Assembly: GCF_000968175.1 (NCBI RefSeq)
Contig: NZ_FO704551.1
Coordinates: 620,001 to 684,000 of the forward strand
From: Xenorhabdus poinarii G6
GTDB lineage: Bacteria > Pseudomonadota > Gammaproteobacteria > Enterobacterales > Enterobacteriaceae
DNA length: 64,000 nt
Reading direction: 5' to 3'
Below the pieces are notes generated by a model. That model saw only the letters and a program-made list of their open reading frames with translations, did not search any database and was not told where the DNA came from. Both the position numbers and the translations under genes were made by a program. Below are positions 41,634 to 50,915 of this stretch, in pieces (the stretch's first letter is position 1; the number at the start of each line of letters is the position of its first letter).

Positions 41634-42581
41634 ATGAGTATTAGCTCGTTAGGAAACCAAATTGATAATTCGTTGGTTTCAAATGCTTTCGGCTTTCTGC
41701 GTTTTCCATTGCATTTTCAGCCTGCTTCCAGTGATGCGGAATGGGTGATTACGGGAGTGCCCTTTGATATGGCGACATCAGGGCGTGCAGGTAGCCGTCA
41801 CGGGCCTGCAGCGATTCGTCAGGTATCGACGAATCTGGCGTGGGAAAGCTGCCGGTGGCCGTGGAACTTTAGCTTGCGTAAGCACCTGAATGTGGTCGAT
41901 TGCGGCGATCTGGTTTTTAACTTCGGTGATGCGCAGGATATGAGTGATAAGTTGCAGGCCCATGCGGAAAACGTGTTAGCCGCAGGCAAGCGCATGCTGT
42001 CTTTTGGCGGTGACCATTTTGTTACCTTGCCATTGTTGCGTGCCCATGCAAAATATTTTGGCAAAATGGCTCTGATCCATTTTGATGCGCATACGGATAC
42101 GTATCCCAACGGCAGCAAATTCGATCATGGTACGATGTTTTATCATGCGCCGAACGAAGGATTGATTGATCCTCATCATTCAATACAAATTGGTATCCGT
42201 ACTGAACACGATAAGGATCATGGTTTCACGGTACTGGATGCTGCGCAAGTCAATGATCGCGGTGTTGATGAGATGGTAGACCAGATCAAAACGGTGGTTG
42301 GTGATCTGCCGATTTATCTGACCTTTGATATTGATTGTCTTGATCCGGCATTTGCTCCGGGCACGGGTACCCCCGTGATTGGTGGATTAACGTCAGATCG
42401 CGCATTGAAAATCGTGCGGGGTTTGCAGCCACTGAATATCGTCGGCATGGATGTCGTGGAAGTCGCGCCGGCTTATGATCAATCCGAGATTACGGCTCTG
42501 GCTGCCGCGACGATTGGATTGGAGTTACTGTATTTACAGGCGTCCAAGAAGAATATATCTTTTCAGCATCATGCTATCTGA
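41634..42581 (+). CDS. speB: Agmatinase (agmatine ureohydrolase)
   Basis: SpeB converts agmatine to putrescine and urea. The 315-residue arginase-fold enzyme has the binuclear manganese ligands in [18 protein letters not shown] and [18 protein letters not shown]. It is the second gene of the speA-speB unit. Directly after it comes an IS6-family remnant and then the azapteridine-type cluster on the opposite strand, so this gene marks the left core-genome border of that insertion. Confidence 0.96.
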   Translation: MSISSLGNQIDNSLVSNAFGFLRFPLHFQPASSDAEWVITGVPFDMATSGRAGSRHGPAAIRQVSTNLAWESCRWPWNFSLRKHLNVVDCGDLVFNFGDAQDMSDKLQAHAENVLAAGKRMLSFGGDHFVTLPLLRAHAKYFGKMALIHFDAHTDTYPNGSKFDHGTMFYHAPNEGLIDPHHSIQIGIRTEHDKDHGFTVLDAAQVNDRGVDEMVDQIKTVVGDLPIYLTFDIDCLDPAFAPGTGTPVIGGLTSDRALKIVRGLQPLNIVGMDVVEVAPAYDQSEITALAAATIGLELLYLQASKKNISFQHHAI

Positions 42582-42670
42582 TCGCACAACGAGTTTGTTG
42601 CAAAAAAATGATATTGTGATGAAAACCAATCACTTATCTTCATTTTTTGTGGACTAATATGATGTCTAAT

Positions 42671-42784
42671 GGATTTAAGTGAAAACACTTTGCGACGGCG
42701 ATCATTCTCTGGTACTTACGATGGTATGGCTCAACACCGATGAGCTATGCCAATGTTAGTGATATGTTGGCCAAATGAGGGATT
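42671..42784 (+). pseudogene. IS6-family transposase N-terminal remnant
   Basis: One frame gives FK-stop-KHFATAIILWYLRWYGS followed by MSYANVSDMLAK-stop-GI. This is the conserved IS6/IS26-type opening (FKxRHFxxxIILxxVRWYxxYxxSYRDLxEMxxERGI) broken by two stops. Nothing of the DDE domain remains. It sits at the border between speB and the biosynthetic cluster. Confidence 0.75.
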
Positions 42785-42846
42785 TACACACTTAGCTTTT
42801 GCTGACCAGATGGCACATTAACTTTATAAATATCACGATAGTAGTT

Positions 42847-43750
42847 TTAAGACGTTGAGTATACACTTGGTGACCAAGCTGCTGGGGCAATGGACAGAAA
42901 GTGCTTTAGCTCACTGATGATAGTTTCTATAGGTAGACTGCTTCGCTGTGCAGTGTCACACCCTAGGCGGGGCATAATATGTTGTATTCCATCATAGTGC
43001 CAGCAGCAATCTTTCGTTTCGCTTGCTCGTAACGCTTGTGCAAAAATGGATAGATCACGACGCGGTCGTGGCGCAGAGGAGGATAATTCTACCCACCCTT
43101 CATAGCGTTGTTGGATAACGATATCGTTTTGAGTGACAATAGCAATGGTTGATAATAGCGTGCGGTTATGGAAACTAATAGGAGAAAATCCTAAGTAACG
43201 TTGTGAGACAGGTGTATCGCTATAAATAGGTAACCGGAATATAGCAAGATCGATCTCTGGATACTGTTCAACTATTACGTCCTGATGATTAAGTAATGCT
43301 TCTGTTTCACTGTGTTGCTGTTCAGCATCACGCCAAAGTGTTTCCTGAATCACTGAAGCATCCAGGAGGTCACGCAATGCTGGTAACATTGTTTTGAAGA
43401 GAGCTGCAATACGCAAACTTTCATTGGGCAATGTTCTTATAATATTCGATGTTTGTACCGCAATTGTATTCAGTGCAAATGCAAGTCGGCGTGCTCTTGG
43501 ATTATAACCACAAGAGAAATCACCAAACCGTGCAATATCAATGAGAAGTTGCTTATGATCTTGTGCGTGTTTAGGTGAGAGCAGTGAATAGACAGATGCC
43601 AGCCCGTCTAGATCAAAATGGTCGGTTGTCACGAATAGCGATAACACGGCTGGCGAGAAGTCGGAGCTCAAATCCTTTGAGTTTGGCAGCAACATTATCG
43701 TCTATTTGCACGTAGCAATTACCGTCATAAAGGGGAAGAAAGTTTATCAT
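42847..43750 (-). pseudogene. DUF6687-like protein with apparent frameshift near the start
   Basis: The main frame (42847-43695, 282 residues) carries FVTTDHFDLDGLASVYSLL and LLIDIARFGDF, the core I associate with the uncharacterised DUF6687 family. Its own ATG at 43695 has no ribosome-binding site. A textbook AGGAGG with a 6-nt spacer precedes another ATG at 43750 in a different frame, whose product (MINFLPLYDGNCYVQIDDNV) looks like a DUF6687 N terminus. A frameshift between about 43620 and 43695 would join the two. It is the last gene of the cluster. Pseudogene, programmed shift and sequencing error are all possible. Confidence 0.55.
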
Positions 43751-43815
43751 CGGATACCTCCTGTTAGGCTAGATTCAATAATGGAGTATTAATGAGGGGG
43801 CTTCTTCTGTTGAAG

Positions 43816-43959
43816 TCACTCCATGTTCATCATGCGATCGATAGTGCGGGTTGTCATTGCGAATGACTGCCGGTTATTGATCATGGCTATCGTAGCCCAT
43901 CTGAGGATTCCGAATGCATGTGAAGTCTTAAACAGGTCGATTTCACTCACTAGAATCAT
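43816..43959 (-). CDS. Possible small protein between exporter and DUF6687 gene
   Basis: A 47-codon frame starting MILVSEIDLFKTSHAFGILR and ending RTIDRMMNME lies between the MFS gene and the DUF6687-like gene, on the operon strand. The upstream sequence (cggggct) is a poor ribosome-binding site. It is not recognised; it could be a leftover fragment of a deleted cluster gene. Confidence 0.25.
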   Translation of the reverse strand: MILVSEIDLFKTSHAFGILRWATIAMINNRQSFAMTTRTIDRMMNME

Positions 43960-44003
43960 ATTAGCCCCGTGCAATGAGTTCTTGTTGATAGTGTTCAGTA
44001 CAC

Positions 44004-45407
44004 TCAAGCAACACGTATACGGCGAACGATAAATGCTGCGAATACCGGTGCTAGTGCAAAGATGGCAAATAACCATGCAGAGGCACTTTGAGTTCCTGCC
44101 AATCCACCCGGGTCCGTAAACCCGGCAAGATTTGCAACGATACCTGCGAGTGCTGAACCAATGGCTGTCGCAAACAGTTGCACTGTTGTAATCGAGGTTG
44201 AGGCAAGGTCTTCCTGACCAGCAGGAGCGCTGGTAAATACTTGAGTAAGTAGGTGTGGCCAAGTAGCACCAATACCTGCGCCTACTGCGACAAGGGCAAT
44301 GCACATCAATATAAAGCTAAAAGTCGGGTTGAATAGGTATTGTGATGGCATGATGATTGCCAATGTAATAAGTGCAAGCACAACTAGAATTGGACCCCGC
44401 CGTACAAGCCACTGTACAGTTTGCGGTCTGCGTCCGGAACTGAATAATGAGCCCACCGTCCACCCTGCAGCCATTAGAGCAGTGGCATAGCCTGCAATTA
44501 ACGGACGATAGCCATGGATAGTTTGTAGAAAATACGGTACGAATATTTCTGTCGTCATACCGATTACAAGCAAAGCCATACAGGCATAGATTGCGCCAAG
44601 AGGAGCCCCTATATCGTAAGCACCAGTCGGCAGTAATTTAATTTTCGATTCACGATCAAAACGGGCAATCAATACGACAATGGCAATGCCAACTACGACA
44701 CCAAAGATATTTGCAAAAATATCTTTAGACAGACTTGCGAACGATATAATAAGTACGGATACACCAAGTAACAGGATTTTGCCAATTGCGGCCCTTTCCG
44801 TCTGTGTATTCGATGTTTGATAGGCAGACAACTGGATGAGTACAATCATTGCAAGTACAGCTGCAACTGGCAAAAGTGCCATGAAAGCGAAACGCCATGT
44901 GTCCGCGTGTGCAAAGATGCCTCCGATTGCAGGTCCACAGAGTGTTGCGATACCCCACATACCTGAAACCATTGCCATCGCTCGGGGCCACAACCGTTCA
45001 TCGAATACAATACGGATGAGTGCGTAGCTGAGTGCAAACAGAATGCCACCGCCGAAACCTTGCGTAAATCGCCCAATAAGCATCCACATCATGTCTTTTG
45101 CACTTGCGCATATGAATGTTCCACAACAGAATATGACGAGAGCGATAAGATAAGCAGCACGTGGCCCAAAACGACTTAGAATGTTTTTAGATAATGGCGC
45201 GCCAATAATTGACGCGACCATGAACAGCGTGGTGTTCCATGCATAGTATTCAAGCCCACCAATATCTCGTACAACGGATGGCAGTATAGTTGTTGCAATA
45301 TAGATATTGATAGCATGTAACGCAACTCCTCCTGCAAGCGCAATTGAAAGTAAACCATTACGTCCGGAAAGTAGTTCCCCCCAGGAGGGAGTATTGTTAG
45401 AATCCAT
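44004..45407 (-). CDS. MFS exporter of the azapteridine-type cluster
   Basis: The 467-residue protein has about 14 membrane segments, like DHA2 drug/proton antiporters. Landmarks are GGLEYYAWNTTLFMVASIIG, the GRFTQGFGGGILFALSYALI stretch, and WGIATLCGPAIGGIFA (motif C-like). GAGGT lies 7 nt before the ATG. It follows the VOC gene by 35 bp on the same strand. Burkholderia exports toxoflavin with an RND pump (ToxFGHI); here an MFS pump takes its place. Product export and self-protection are inferred from position. Confidence 0.85.
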   Translation of the reverse strand: MDSNNTPSWGELLSGRNGLLSIALAGGVALHAINIYIATTILPSVVRDIGGLEYYAWNTTLFMVASIIGAPLSKNILSRFGPRAAYLIALVIFCCGTFICASAKDMMWMLIGRFTQGFGGGILFALSYALIRIVFDERLWPRAMAMVSGMWGIATLCGPAIGGIFAHADTWRFAFMALLPVAAVLAMIVLIQLSAYQTSNTQTERAAIGKILLLGVSVLIISFASLSKDIFANIFGVVVGIAIVVLIARFDRESKIKLLPTGAYDIGAPLGAIYACMALLVIGMTTEIFVPYFLQTIHGYRPLIAGYATALMAAGWTVGSLFSSGRRPQTVQWLVRRGPILVVLALITLAIIMPSQYLFNPTFSFILMCIALVAVGAGIGATWPHLLTQVFTSAPAGQEDLASTSITTVQLFATAIGSALAGIVANLAGFTDPGGLAGTQSASAWLFAIFALAPVFAAFIVRRIRVA

Positions 45408-45442
45408 GGAATTACCTCGCCTGTTTATCGATTAATTAATAG

Positions 45443-46309
45443 TTATTCATCCAGAGAGAAATGTTGAGAGATGAGATATGGATTGCTCTCAAGCATTTCG
45501 ATTTCTGGTGAATAGATTTCTATAACAAGACCATCAGGATCTTCAAAGTAGAAAGCCGTGCGTACACGATCCAACCCTAAATGATAACCCGGGGCAGGAC
45601 CGTTGCCTTTCACAACCTTAATGCTACTATCTGCCTCAACTATTTTTGCTATTGATTTGACCCCTTCGGGATCTGTACGCACGCCAAAATGGTAGCCAGG
45701 CGGGTAGATAACGGTATCGGCCTGTTCAATAAAAAAGTCGAATCCGTTCAACTCCATAACCGCTTTCTTTGGACCCAAATTATAGCAATAGGAAGCGCCT
45801 AAAATTCGATGATAGAAATTGACAGATTTATTAAGATCTCGTGCAAGAATATTGATATGGTTCACTCGCAGTTCGCTTGATTTTCCCTCTTCAGGTTTGT
45901 TGCGTAAACGCCGCCACATCTTGATACAAGCTGTAAATGTAGCAAAGCCTGCAAGCCAGTCTTGTACGACATCCGTCGATTCACTTACAGATTTCATCTC
46001 AAGTGCAAGGGGATAGTAGAATGCGCTTTGACTGCATTCGTTCCATACCGTAGATACTTCATCATTGACACCATCCTGATCGATACCTATTTGAGCAACA
46101 GCGATTAGCCCAATTTCAGTTAGTCTTTTATTGTTTATAACACTTGATGTACCACGTGAAAGCACGAATATCCCATCAGGGGCGGTATTATCCGTTTTAG
46201 CTATATTCAATCGGTATCCAGCTGCGGTGCATTGTTCGGATAACGTGTGAACGATCTGTTCCGCGTCTGCGGGATTGATATCAAGACTGATTATTTCGAA
46301 AACAAGCAT
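45443..46309 (-). CDS. VOC-superfamily (glyoxalase/dioxygenase-fold) protein
   Basis: The 288-residue protein has an unrecognised N-terminal domain (about 1-140) and a C-terminal VOC domain (about 147-275) whose metal ligands are visible: His in LRVNHINILARDL, His in GYHFGVRTD and Glu in DGLVIEIYSPE. VOC proteins include toxoflavin-degrading lyases (TflA/TxDE), extradiol dioxygenases and antibiotic-binding resistance proteins. In this cluster it could modify the azapteridine ring or protect the producer. It begins 2 bp after the upstream methyltransferase stop with a GAGGT site, so the two are tightly coupled. Confidence 0.8.
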   Translation of the reverse strand: MLVFEIISLDINPADAEQIVHTLSEQCTAAGYRLNIAKTDNTAPDGIFVLSRGTSSVINNKRLTEIGLIAVAQIGIDQDGVNDEVSTVWNECSQSAFYYPLALEMKSVSESTDVVQDWLAGFATFTACIKMWRRLRNKPEEGKSSELRVNHINILARDLNKSVNFYHRILGASYCYNLGPKKAVMELNGFDFFIEQADTVIYPPGYHFGVRTDPEGVKSIAKIVEADSSIKVVKGNGPAPGYHLGLDRVRTAFYFEDPDGLVIEIYSPEIEMLESNPYLISQHFSLDE

Positions 46310-46311
46310 AG

Positions 46312-47364
46312 TTAGACCTCGTTAACAAGGCGTTGACCAATGAGCAGGGTATAACGACCAATTAATTGCTCTCTGATAGATAAACCATTTTCATTCATCA
46401 CACGGGCTATCCATTGTGTTGGATGTAGTTCACCGTGATTGGTGTTAACCATCATGTGGAGTGAGAAGTCAGCAGATAGTGCAGGGGTGACACGATTTTC
46501 ATCCAATGTCATTGTAAGGATCAATAATGTTCCCCCAGGATTCACAAGATTTGATGCACAACGAATGATTTCTTGTACTTCCTTTTCATTAAAGTAATGG
46601 AGGCAATCGTTCAACATAACTATGTCAGCCGCCTCTCCCTCAAAGTTGAGAGAATTAAGTAGGTTTTTCTCACAAAACCTGAGTCGTTCACTTAGGCCGT
46701 ATGTTTCAATAGTTTTCTGTGCAGCTTTGCGGGTAGTCGGCAGATCCCATATCTGACCTGTCAGTTGTGGATGGTGGCGTAATGCTTCTGCGAGGTATGT
46801 ACCATGCCCACCTGCAAGATCGATAGACGTATTGGCATTTTTGAATACGTTAAGGTTACTGACGACATCACGCATGGGTTGACTTAGACGTACCATTGCA
46901 TCATTAAAGGCATCTTGGGCACGTTCATTACGTTTGAAAAGGTTTTCTTGTTGAAAGTTGAGCGGCGTTTCGCTACGTAAAATTTCTCCCATTCTAGGCC
47001 AGTTATCCCACTGCAAATATTGATGTTCAATGATTGCACCTATGTAGTCGGAACTAGTACTTGTCAAATATCGAGTAGTCAATTCAGTATTCAAAAACTC
47101 GTTGCCATCCTTCTTTAAAAGCCCAAGCGCAACAAGTGCATTTAACAGAATAAATACTTTACTTTCTACCATGCCGAAATTTTGGGCCATCTTTGATGGT
47201 GCGCATTTTTTCTGTGTTAAATCAAATAGCTTTTCAGCAATGGCATAGTGCAAGACTGCAGATTGGCGATATTGATCAGACAATTTAACTAAGTCGCTAG
47301 CTGAAGTCAGTGTAAGGTTATCGTTTTCTGACTTATAAATAGTCTCATTTACCAGTTCTAACAT
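46312..47364 (-). CDS. SAM-dependent methyltransferase, O-methyltransferase family 2 type
   Basis: The 350-residue protein has an N-terminal winged-helix dimerisation domain (about 20-110; ALVALGLLKKDGNEFLNTEL) and a C-terminal SAM domain (SIDLAGGHGTYLAEALRHHP, QIWDLPTT, NDCLHYFNEKEVQEIIRCAS). The ATG at 47364 has GCGAGGG upstream; an in-frame ATG at 47421 lacks one. It is the second methyltransferase of the cluster and has no counterpart in the five-gene tox operon of Burkholderia, so it is a likely tailoring step. It may start a second transcript, as 163 bp separate it from the ToxD-like gene. Confidence 0.85.
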   Translation of the reverse strand: MLELVNETIYKSENDNLTLTSASDLVKLSDQYRQSAVLHYAIAEKLFDLTQKKCAPSKMAQNFGMVESKVFILLNALVALGLLKKDGNEFLNTELTTRYLTSTSSDYIGAIIEHQYLQWDNWPRMGEILRSETPLNFQQENLFKRNERAQDAFNDAMVRLSQPMRDVVSNLNVFKNANTSIDLAGGHGTYLAEALRHHPQLTGQIWDLPTTRKAAQKTIETYGLSERLRFCEKNLLNSLNFEGEAADIVMLNDCLHYFNEKEVQEIIRCASNLVNPGGTLLILTMTLDENRVTPALSADFSLHMMVNTNHGELHPTQWIARVMNENGLSIREQLIGRYTLLIGQRLVNEV

Positions 47365-47527
47365 TGAAATCCCTCGCTTAATAATATTTTTTTGAGAAGT
47401 TGACACGTCTTGCGTTACCATTAATGGGACTTTTTTTGAAAATTAGCTCATTGCAAAGGTGTCATCTTCCGATATGTTGATACACTATTACAGTTATAAT
47501 GTGCTCGGATCACCGCCCTGATTATTC

Positions 47528-48511
47528 TCAACGCGATTCTACAAGCCGAAAACCCATTGCGTAAATGTCACGCTGGTATCGGCCATGGCGACGAGCACAG
47601 CGCGCTAAGTCACCAAAACGCGTGAAGCTACCGCCTCGGGCTATTCGATAGCTTCCCTGAATATTTATTAGATCATCGTGAATTACATCTCCTCCCGGAT
47701 AGGGATAGTAATCTTCGGCAACATACTCCTCGACATTGCCAGCGAGATCGTCGATTCCAAACTTACTACGACCAAGAGGATATATACCTACGGGAGTCGT
47801 CGATAATGGTCCGACTTCGGCCGTATTAGCTGCGTAAGGATTGAATTCGTTACCCCACGGATACTCGGATCTGGTGCCTCCAGATGCTGCGTATTCCCAT
47901 TCAGCCTCTTCAGGTAACCGAAAATGCCGTCCAGTGGTGTTGCTCAACCAATCTGCATATGCTTCTGCTGCTTCTGGAGAAACAGACCAGACTGGATGGT
48001 TTGCCCGTTCATTTGGATAGACGCCGAAAGTCCAGGATGTCGGAAGCCATGGTGCATTAGTTTGCTCAAGAAACAACCTATACTCGAAATTCGTGACGGG
48101 ATAACGCATCATCCGAAATGCCTTAATTTCCACGTGGTAGCATGGGCATTCCTTAGTTATCCACTTCTCAATTACGCCAACATGTTCCCATTTAGCAACG
48201 ATCTGCGGAACTCGTTCTAATGTGGTACCGAGCCAAACATTGGCGGCGGGTACATCACACATTTCAGGATCAAGCGGGCGAATACGTTGATCGCCAGAAA
48301 AGTTTAGTAAAGTACCTGCCGTGTAACGGCGCTCAAATGGTATTGATGGATTTTGAATGATGTCTATCCATTCAGTGGGTTTAAGTTGTAACAGATCACT
48401 CTGTGCCGAAAATACCGTTGCAGGCATGCGTCCAACGAACAAATCTTCAGGTAGAGCCATTGCTGCCCGATCACTGAGATTGTTAGGGTTGTCGGTGAGC
48501 ATCAGTTTCAT
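47528..48511 (-). CDS. toxD: ToxD-like FGE/SUMF1-fold protein of azapteridine biosynthesis
   Basis: The 327-residue protein has the formylglycine-generating-enzyme fold: MRYPVTNFEYRLFLEQ, NHPVWSVSPEAAEAYADWL, RLPEEAEWEYAASGG, YPWGNEF, DLAGNVEEYVAEDYYPYPGG, ARGGSF and MGFRLV. The two cysteines that bind copper in true FGEs (in the segment after GGS) are absent: the segment reads ARGGSFTRFGDLARCARR with one Cys. It is therefore not a sulfatase activator. A SUMF1-domain ToxD is encoded in the Burkholderia toxoflavin operon. Its start overlaps the stop of the methyltransferase gene by 4 nt. Confidence 0.82.
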   Translation of the reverse strand: MKLMLTDNPNNLSDRAAMALPEDLFVGRMPATVFSAQSDLLQLKPTEWIDIIQNPSIPFERRYTAGTLLNFSGDQRIRPLDPEMCDVPAANVWLGTTLERVPQIVAKWEHVGVIEKWITKECPCYHVEIKAFRMMRYPVTNFEYRLFLEQTNAPWLPTSWTFGVYPNERANHPVWSVSPEAAEAYADWLSNTTGRHFRLPEEAEWEYAASGGTRSEYPWGNEFNPYAANTAEVGPLSTTPVGIYPLGRSKFGIDDLAGNVEEYVAEDYYPYPGGDVIHDDLINIQGSYRIARGGSFTRFGDLARCARRHGRYQRDIYAMGFRLVESR

Positions 48512-49221
48512 GGAGATATCCTCGTCTCAGTAGGGGCTGATTTACTAACCGTCATCACTAGATAGTTCAGATCAGTCGTTGGACGTGGTACTCGATGCAC
48601 ACTGACAAGAGTGAAATTCTCAATACTCAACAGCTCGGTAAGCTCAGATTCTGTGAACTCACGATAAAGCCGTTGCGCTTTATTTACATATAGCTTCCCT
48701 GGCCTTTTTGATTCAAATACTGATATGGTAAAGAATCCTGTCGGACGTAAAAGCGAGTGGATCCGCCTGAGGTAGACAACGTATTCGTCAGGGTGTTGGT
48801 GATGTAGACAGCCATTATCGAGTACACCATCAAAAAGCGCCTTACCATCGAGTTCAATTACTGGCACCGCGCGAAATTGAACTTGATTGCCCCAGTTCTG
48901 TATTAGTTGTGGCCATTCGGGAAGTTCGATGAGGTCAACGGCTGTGACACGATGGCCTTGCGAAAGCAAGAATTGAGTGTCACGTCCACGCCCTGCACCA
49001 ACATCCAGTACATCAGAAGGGCGAGCAAGATGAGTATGCAAGATAGTGCTTGCGTGTTGCATTGCTGTTTCTTCTGTCCAGACGTCTAGTTTTTCACTAT
49101 AACTCGCCAGAAAATCTGAACGTAATACTTTTTCATAATCTTGTGGTAGTGTGTTCAGAGTATCAACAGGAGATATTATCCTTTTATTATCAATATAATG
49201 CATTTTAGTCTTACTATTCAT
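48508..49221 (-). CDS. Class I SAM-dependent methyltransferase (candidate ToxA equivalent)
   Basis: The 237-residue protein has the motif I glycine loop VLDVGAGRGRDTQFLLSQG, the acidic end of strand 2 (VTAVDL), motif II-like FDGVLDNGCLHH and post-motif LLRPTGFFTISVFES. It is linked by 4-nt ATGA overlaps to the WD40 gene before it and the ToxD-like gene after it. In toxoflavin synthesis ToxA N-methylates 1,6-didesmethyltoxoflavin twice; size and context make this the likely counterpart, though I cannot confirm orthology by eye. Confidence 0.8.
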   Translation of the reverse strand: MNSKTKMHYIDNKRIISPVDTLNTLPQDYEKVLRSDFLASYSEKLDVWTEETAMQHASTILHTHLARPSDVLDVGAGRGRDTQFLLSQGHRVTAVDLIELPEWPQLIQNWGNQVQFRAVPVIELDGKALFDGVLDNGCLHHQHPDEYVVYLRRIHSLLRPTGFFTISVFESKRPGKLYVNKAQRLYREFTESELTELLSIENFTLVSVHRVPRPTTDLNYLVMTVSKSAPTETRISP

Positions 49222-50915
49222 ATGTGCTCCAGCGGGATATGGTAGACATTGCCGTCATATGAACTTGCAATAAACATATGTGACATTGAGTTATAACTGA
49301 GGGATGATATCCCTGAGGTTGTTATTCGTTCATTGATCACCCAGTGGGCATCTATATGATCGTAAATAGCAACACGGCCGTTATAGCTACCAGTCGCTAT
49401 ATAGCGGCCGTTAACTCCTGCCGAAACACATTTGATCGAATGAGTGTGTGGTGTTGCGATTACATTTACATGATAATTTGGCGACCAGATCCGCAATTTC
49501 AGATCGCGGCTAACAGAAGCAAAATAGCCTTCACCGAGACCTATACAGCCATTTGCAATCTTCTCATGTGCGTGCTTGAGTGTGTATAATTGTTCAAGTG
49601 TTGATAAGCGATACCAAGTCGCTGATGCATCTGCCGCAATGGAGAAAATTAAATCACCAGAAGTAGCGATATCTTTGACGGCGTTACCATGTAGTGGCAA
49701 ATCAGTGACGTGCGTTACGAGTGAACCTTCAATGCGTAGAACGATACCTTCACCTGTGTATGTGCCTATAACCGCATGATCTATCCCATTGAGCTTGAAA
49801 GACACACCGCAGTTTAATGGGGAACGGTGTTGGTACAACTCACGACCCGTACACGCATCGAATACTTTTCCGAGTTGACCACCTGTCAAGATAATGTCGC
49901 CTACGGGGGTGAGAAAGTTACATAGACTGCCTATTCGTATATATTCATGTTGGTTTACCCACACAATGCCAGCATCACCAATTGCCCATTGTTGATCATC
50001 GACTAACACAACTGTATTTATACCATTTGTCGGTGCTAATTCGGACAAATCCCAGTTACCTGTTTTCCAGTTGTATAGGCGATAACTTGCCTGGAAAGTT
50101 GCAAATACGATATGATCATCACCTGCAAAGGAGCATGAACGTGGCCATACCTCAGGGGGGAGTGAAGCACTGACTAACTCTTCTAACCGGCCACATGGAT
50201 CAACATCCCACAGCCGCATTGTGCGATCGTATGACAGAGATACTAGAAGCCCTTTGTCGTGGTCTAACACGAGGCGTTTCACACCTGCATTATGTGCTCT
50301 GAACGTGATCTGCGTGCCATCAGTACTGATTGAAATTATCTCTCCTTCGTCATTGCCAGCAAAAATATGTCCGTTTGCAGCAATGGCTATTGTGTCGGTT
50401 TCGATGCCATTTAGATTGATGTCAGCAATAAGACTATTTTTTTCAAGTGACCAGCGTTTGATCGTTCCGTCATCACTTGATGAAACGAGTTCGTCGACAT
50501 GATGCATCCATGCAACTGAGATGACGTCGGCTGAATGGCCTTTAAATATATGCAAAAGTTTGCCACTGAAATCATATACTCGGACATTTTGGTCACGTGA
50601 GGCGGTTGCGATCAGCGGTTTATTCGGATGGAATACACTCATTTCTACATCGTCGTTATGATCGGCAAATATAGCAACCAATCGCAGATCAGGTATAGTC
50701 CAGAGCCGAGCGCTATAATCTGATGATGATGTAACTGCGTAATTTCCATCAGGTGAGAATCCCCCCTGATTCGCCAAGTGATCATGCATCGCCCGAGCTA
50801 TCGGGCGATTAGTTTTTGCATCCCACAGGATGACTTGGTTATCATAACCAGCCGTTAATACATATTTATCTCGGTATGCAGAAACTCCGCTAATCGGTGC
50901 CTGATGAGTGATCAT
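49218..50915 (-). CDS. toxC: WD40-repeat beta-propeller protein, ToxC-like
   Basis: The 565-residue protein consists almost wholly of WD40 repeats, probably two propellers. Clear blades include VILWDAKTNRPIA, ARLWTIPDLRLVA, VRVYDFSGKLLHIFKGHSAD, SSSDDGTIKRWSLE, MRLWDVDPCGR and LRIWSPN. No signal peptide is present, so it is cytoplasmic. A WD-repeat protein, ToxC, is part of the toxoflavin operon, and the gene sits between the GTP cyclohydrolase II and a methyltransferase here as expected. Its ATG overlaps the stop of the cyclohydrolase gene (ATGA). Scaffold versus catalytic role is unknown. Confidence 0.85.
   Translation of the reverse strand: MITHQAPISGVSAYRDKYVLTAGYDNQVILWDAKTNRPIARAMHDHLANQGGFSPDGNYAVTSSSDYSARLWTIPDLRLVAIFADHNDDVEMSVFHPNKPLIATASRDQNVRVYDFSGKLLHIFKGHSADVISVAWMHHVDELVSSSDDGTIKRWSLEKNSLIADINLNGIETDTIAIAANGHIFAGNDEGEIISISTDGTQITFRAHNAGVKRLVLDHDKGLLVSLSYDRTMRLWDVDPCGRLEELVSASLPPEVWPRSCSFAGDDHIVFATFQASYRLYNWKTGNWDLSELAPTNGINTVVLVDDQQWAIGDAGIVWVNQHEYIRIGSLCNFLTPVGDIILTGGQLGKVFDACTGRELYQHRSPLNCGVSFKLNGIDHAVIGTYTGEGIVLRIEGSLVTHVTDLPLHGNAVKDIATSGDLIFSIAADASATWYRLSTLEQLYTLKHAHEKIANGCIGLGEGYFASVSRDLKLRIWSPNYHVNVIATPHTHSIKCVSAGVNGRYIATGSYNGRVAIYDHIDAHWVINERITTSGISSLSYNSMSHMFIASSYDGNVYHIPLEHI

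Noticed and set aside
43816..43959. RiPP precursor peptide in the azapteridine cluster
   Set aside because: No modification enzymes, leader-like motif or protease gene nearby; the core genes explain a GTP-derived small molecule instead.
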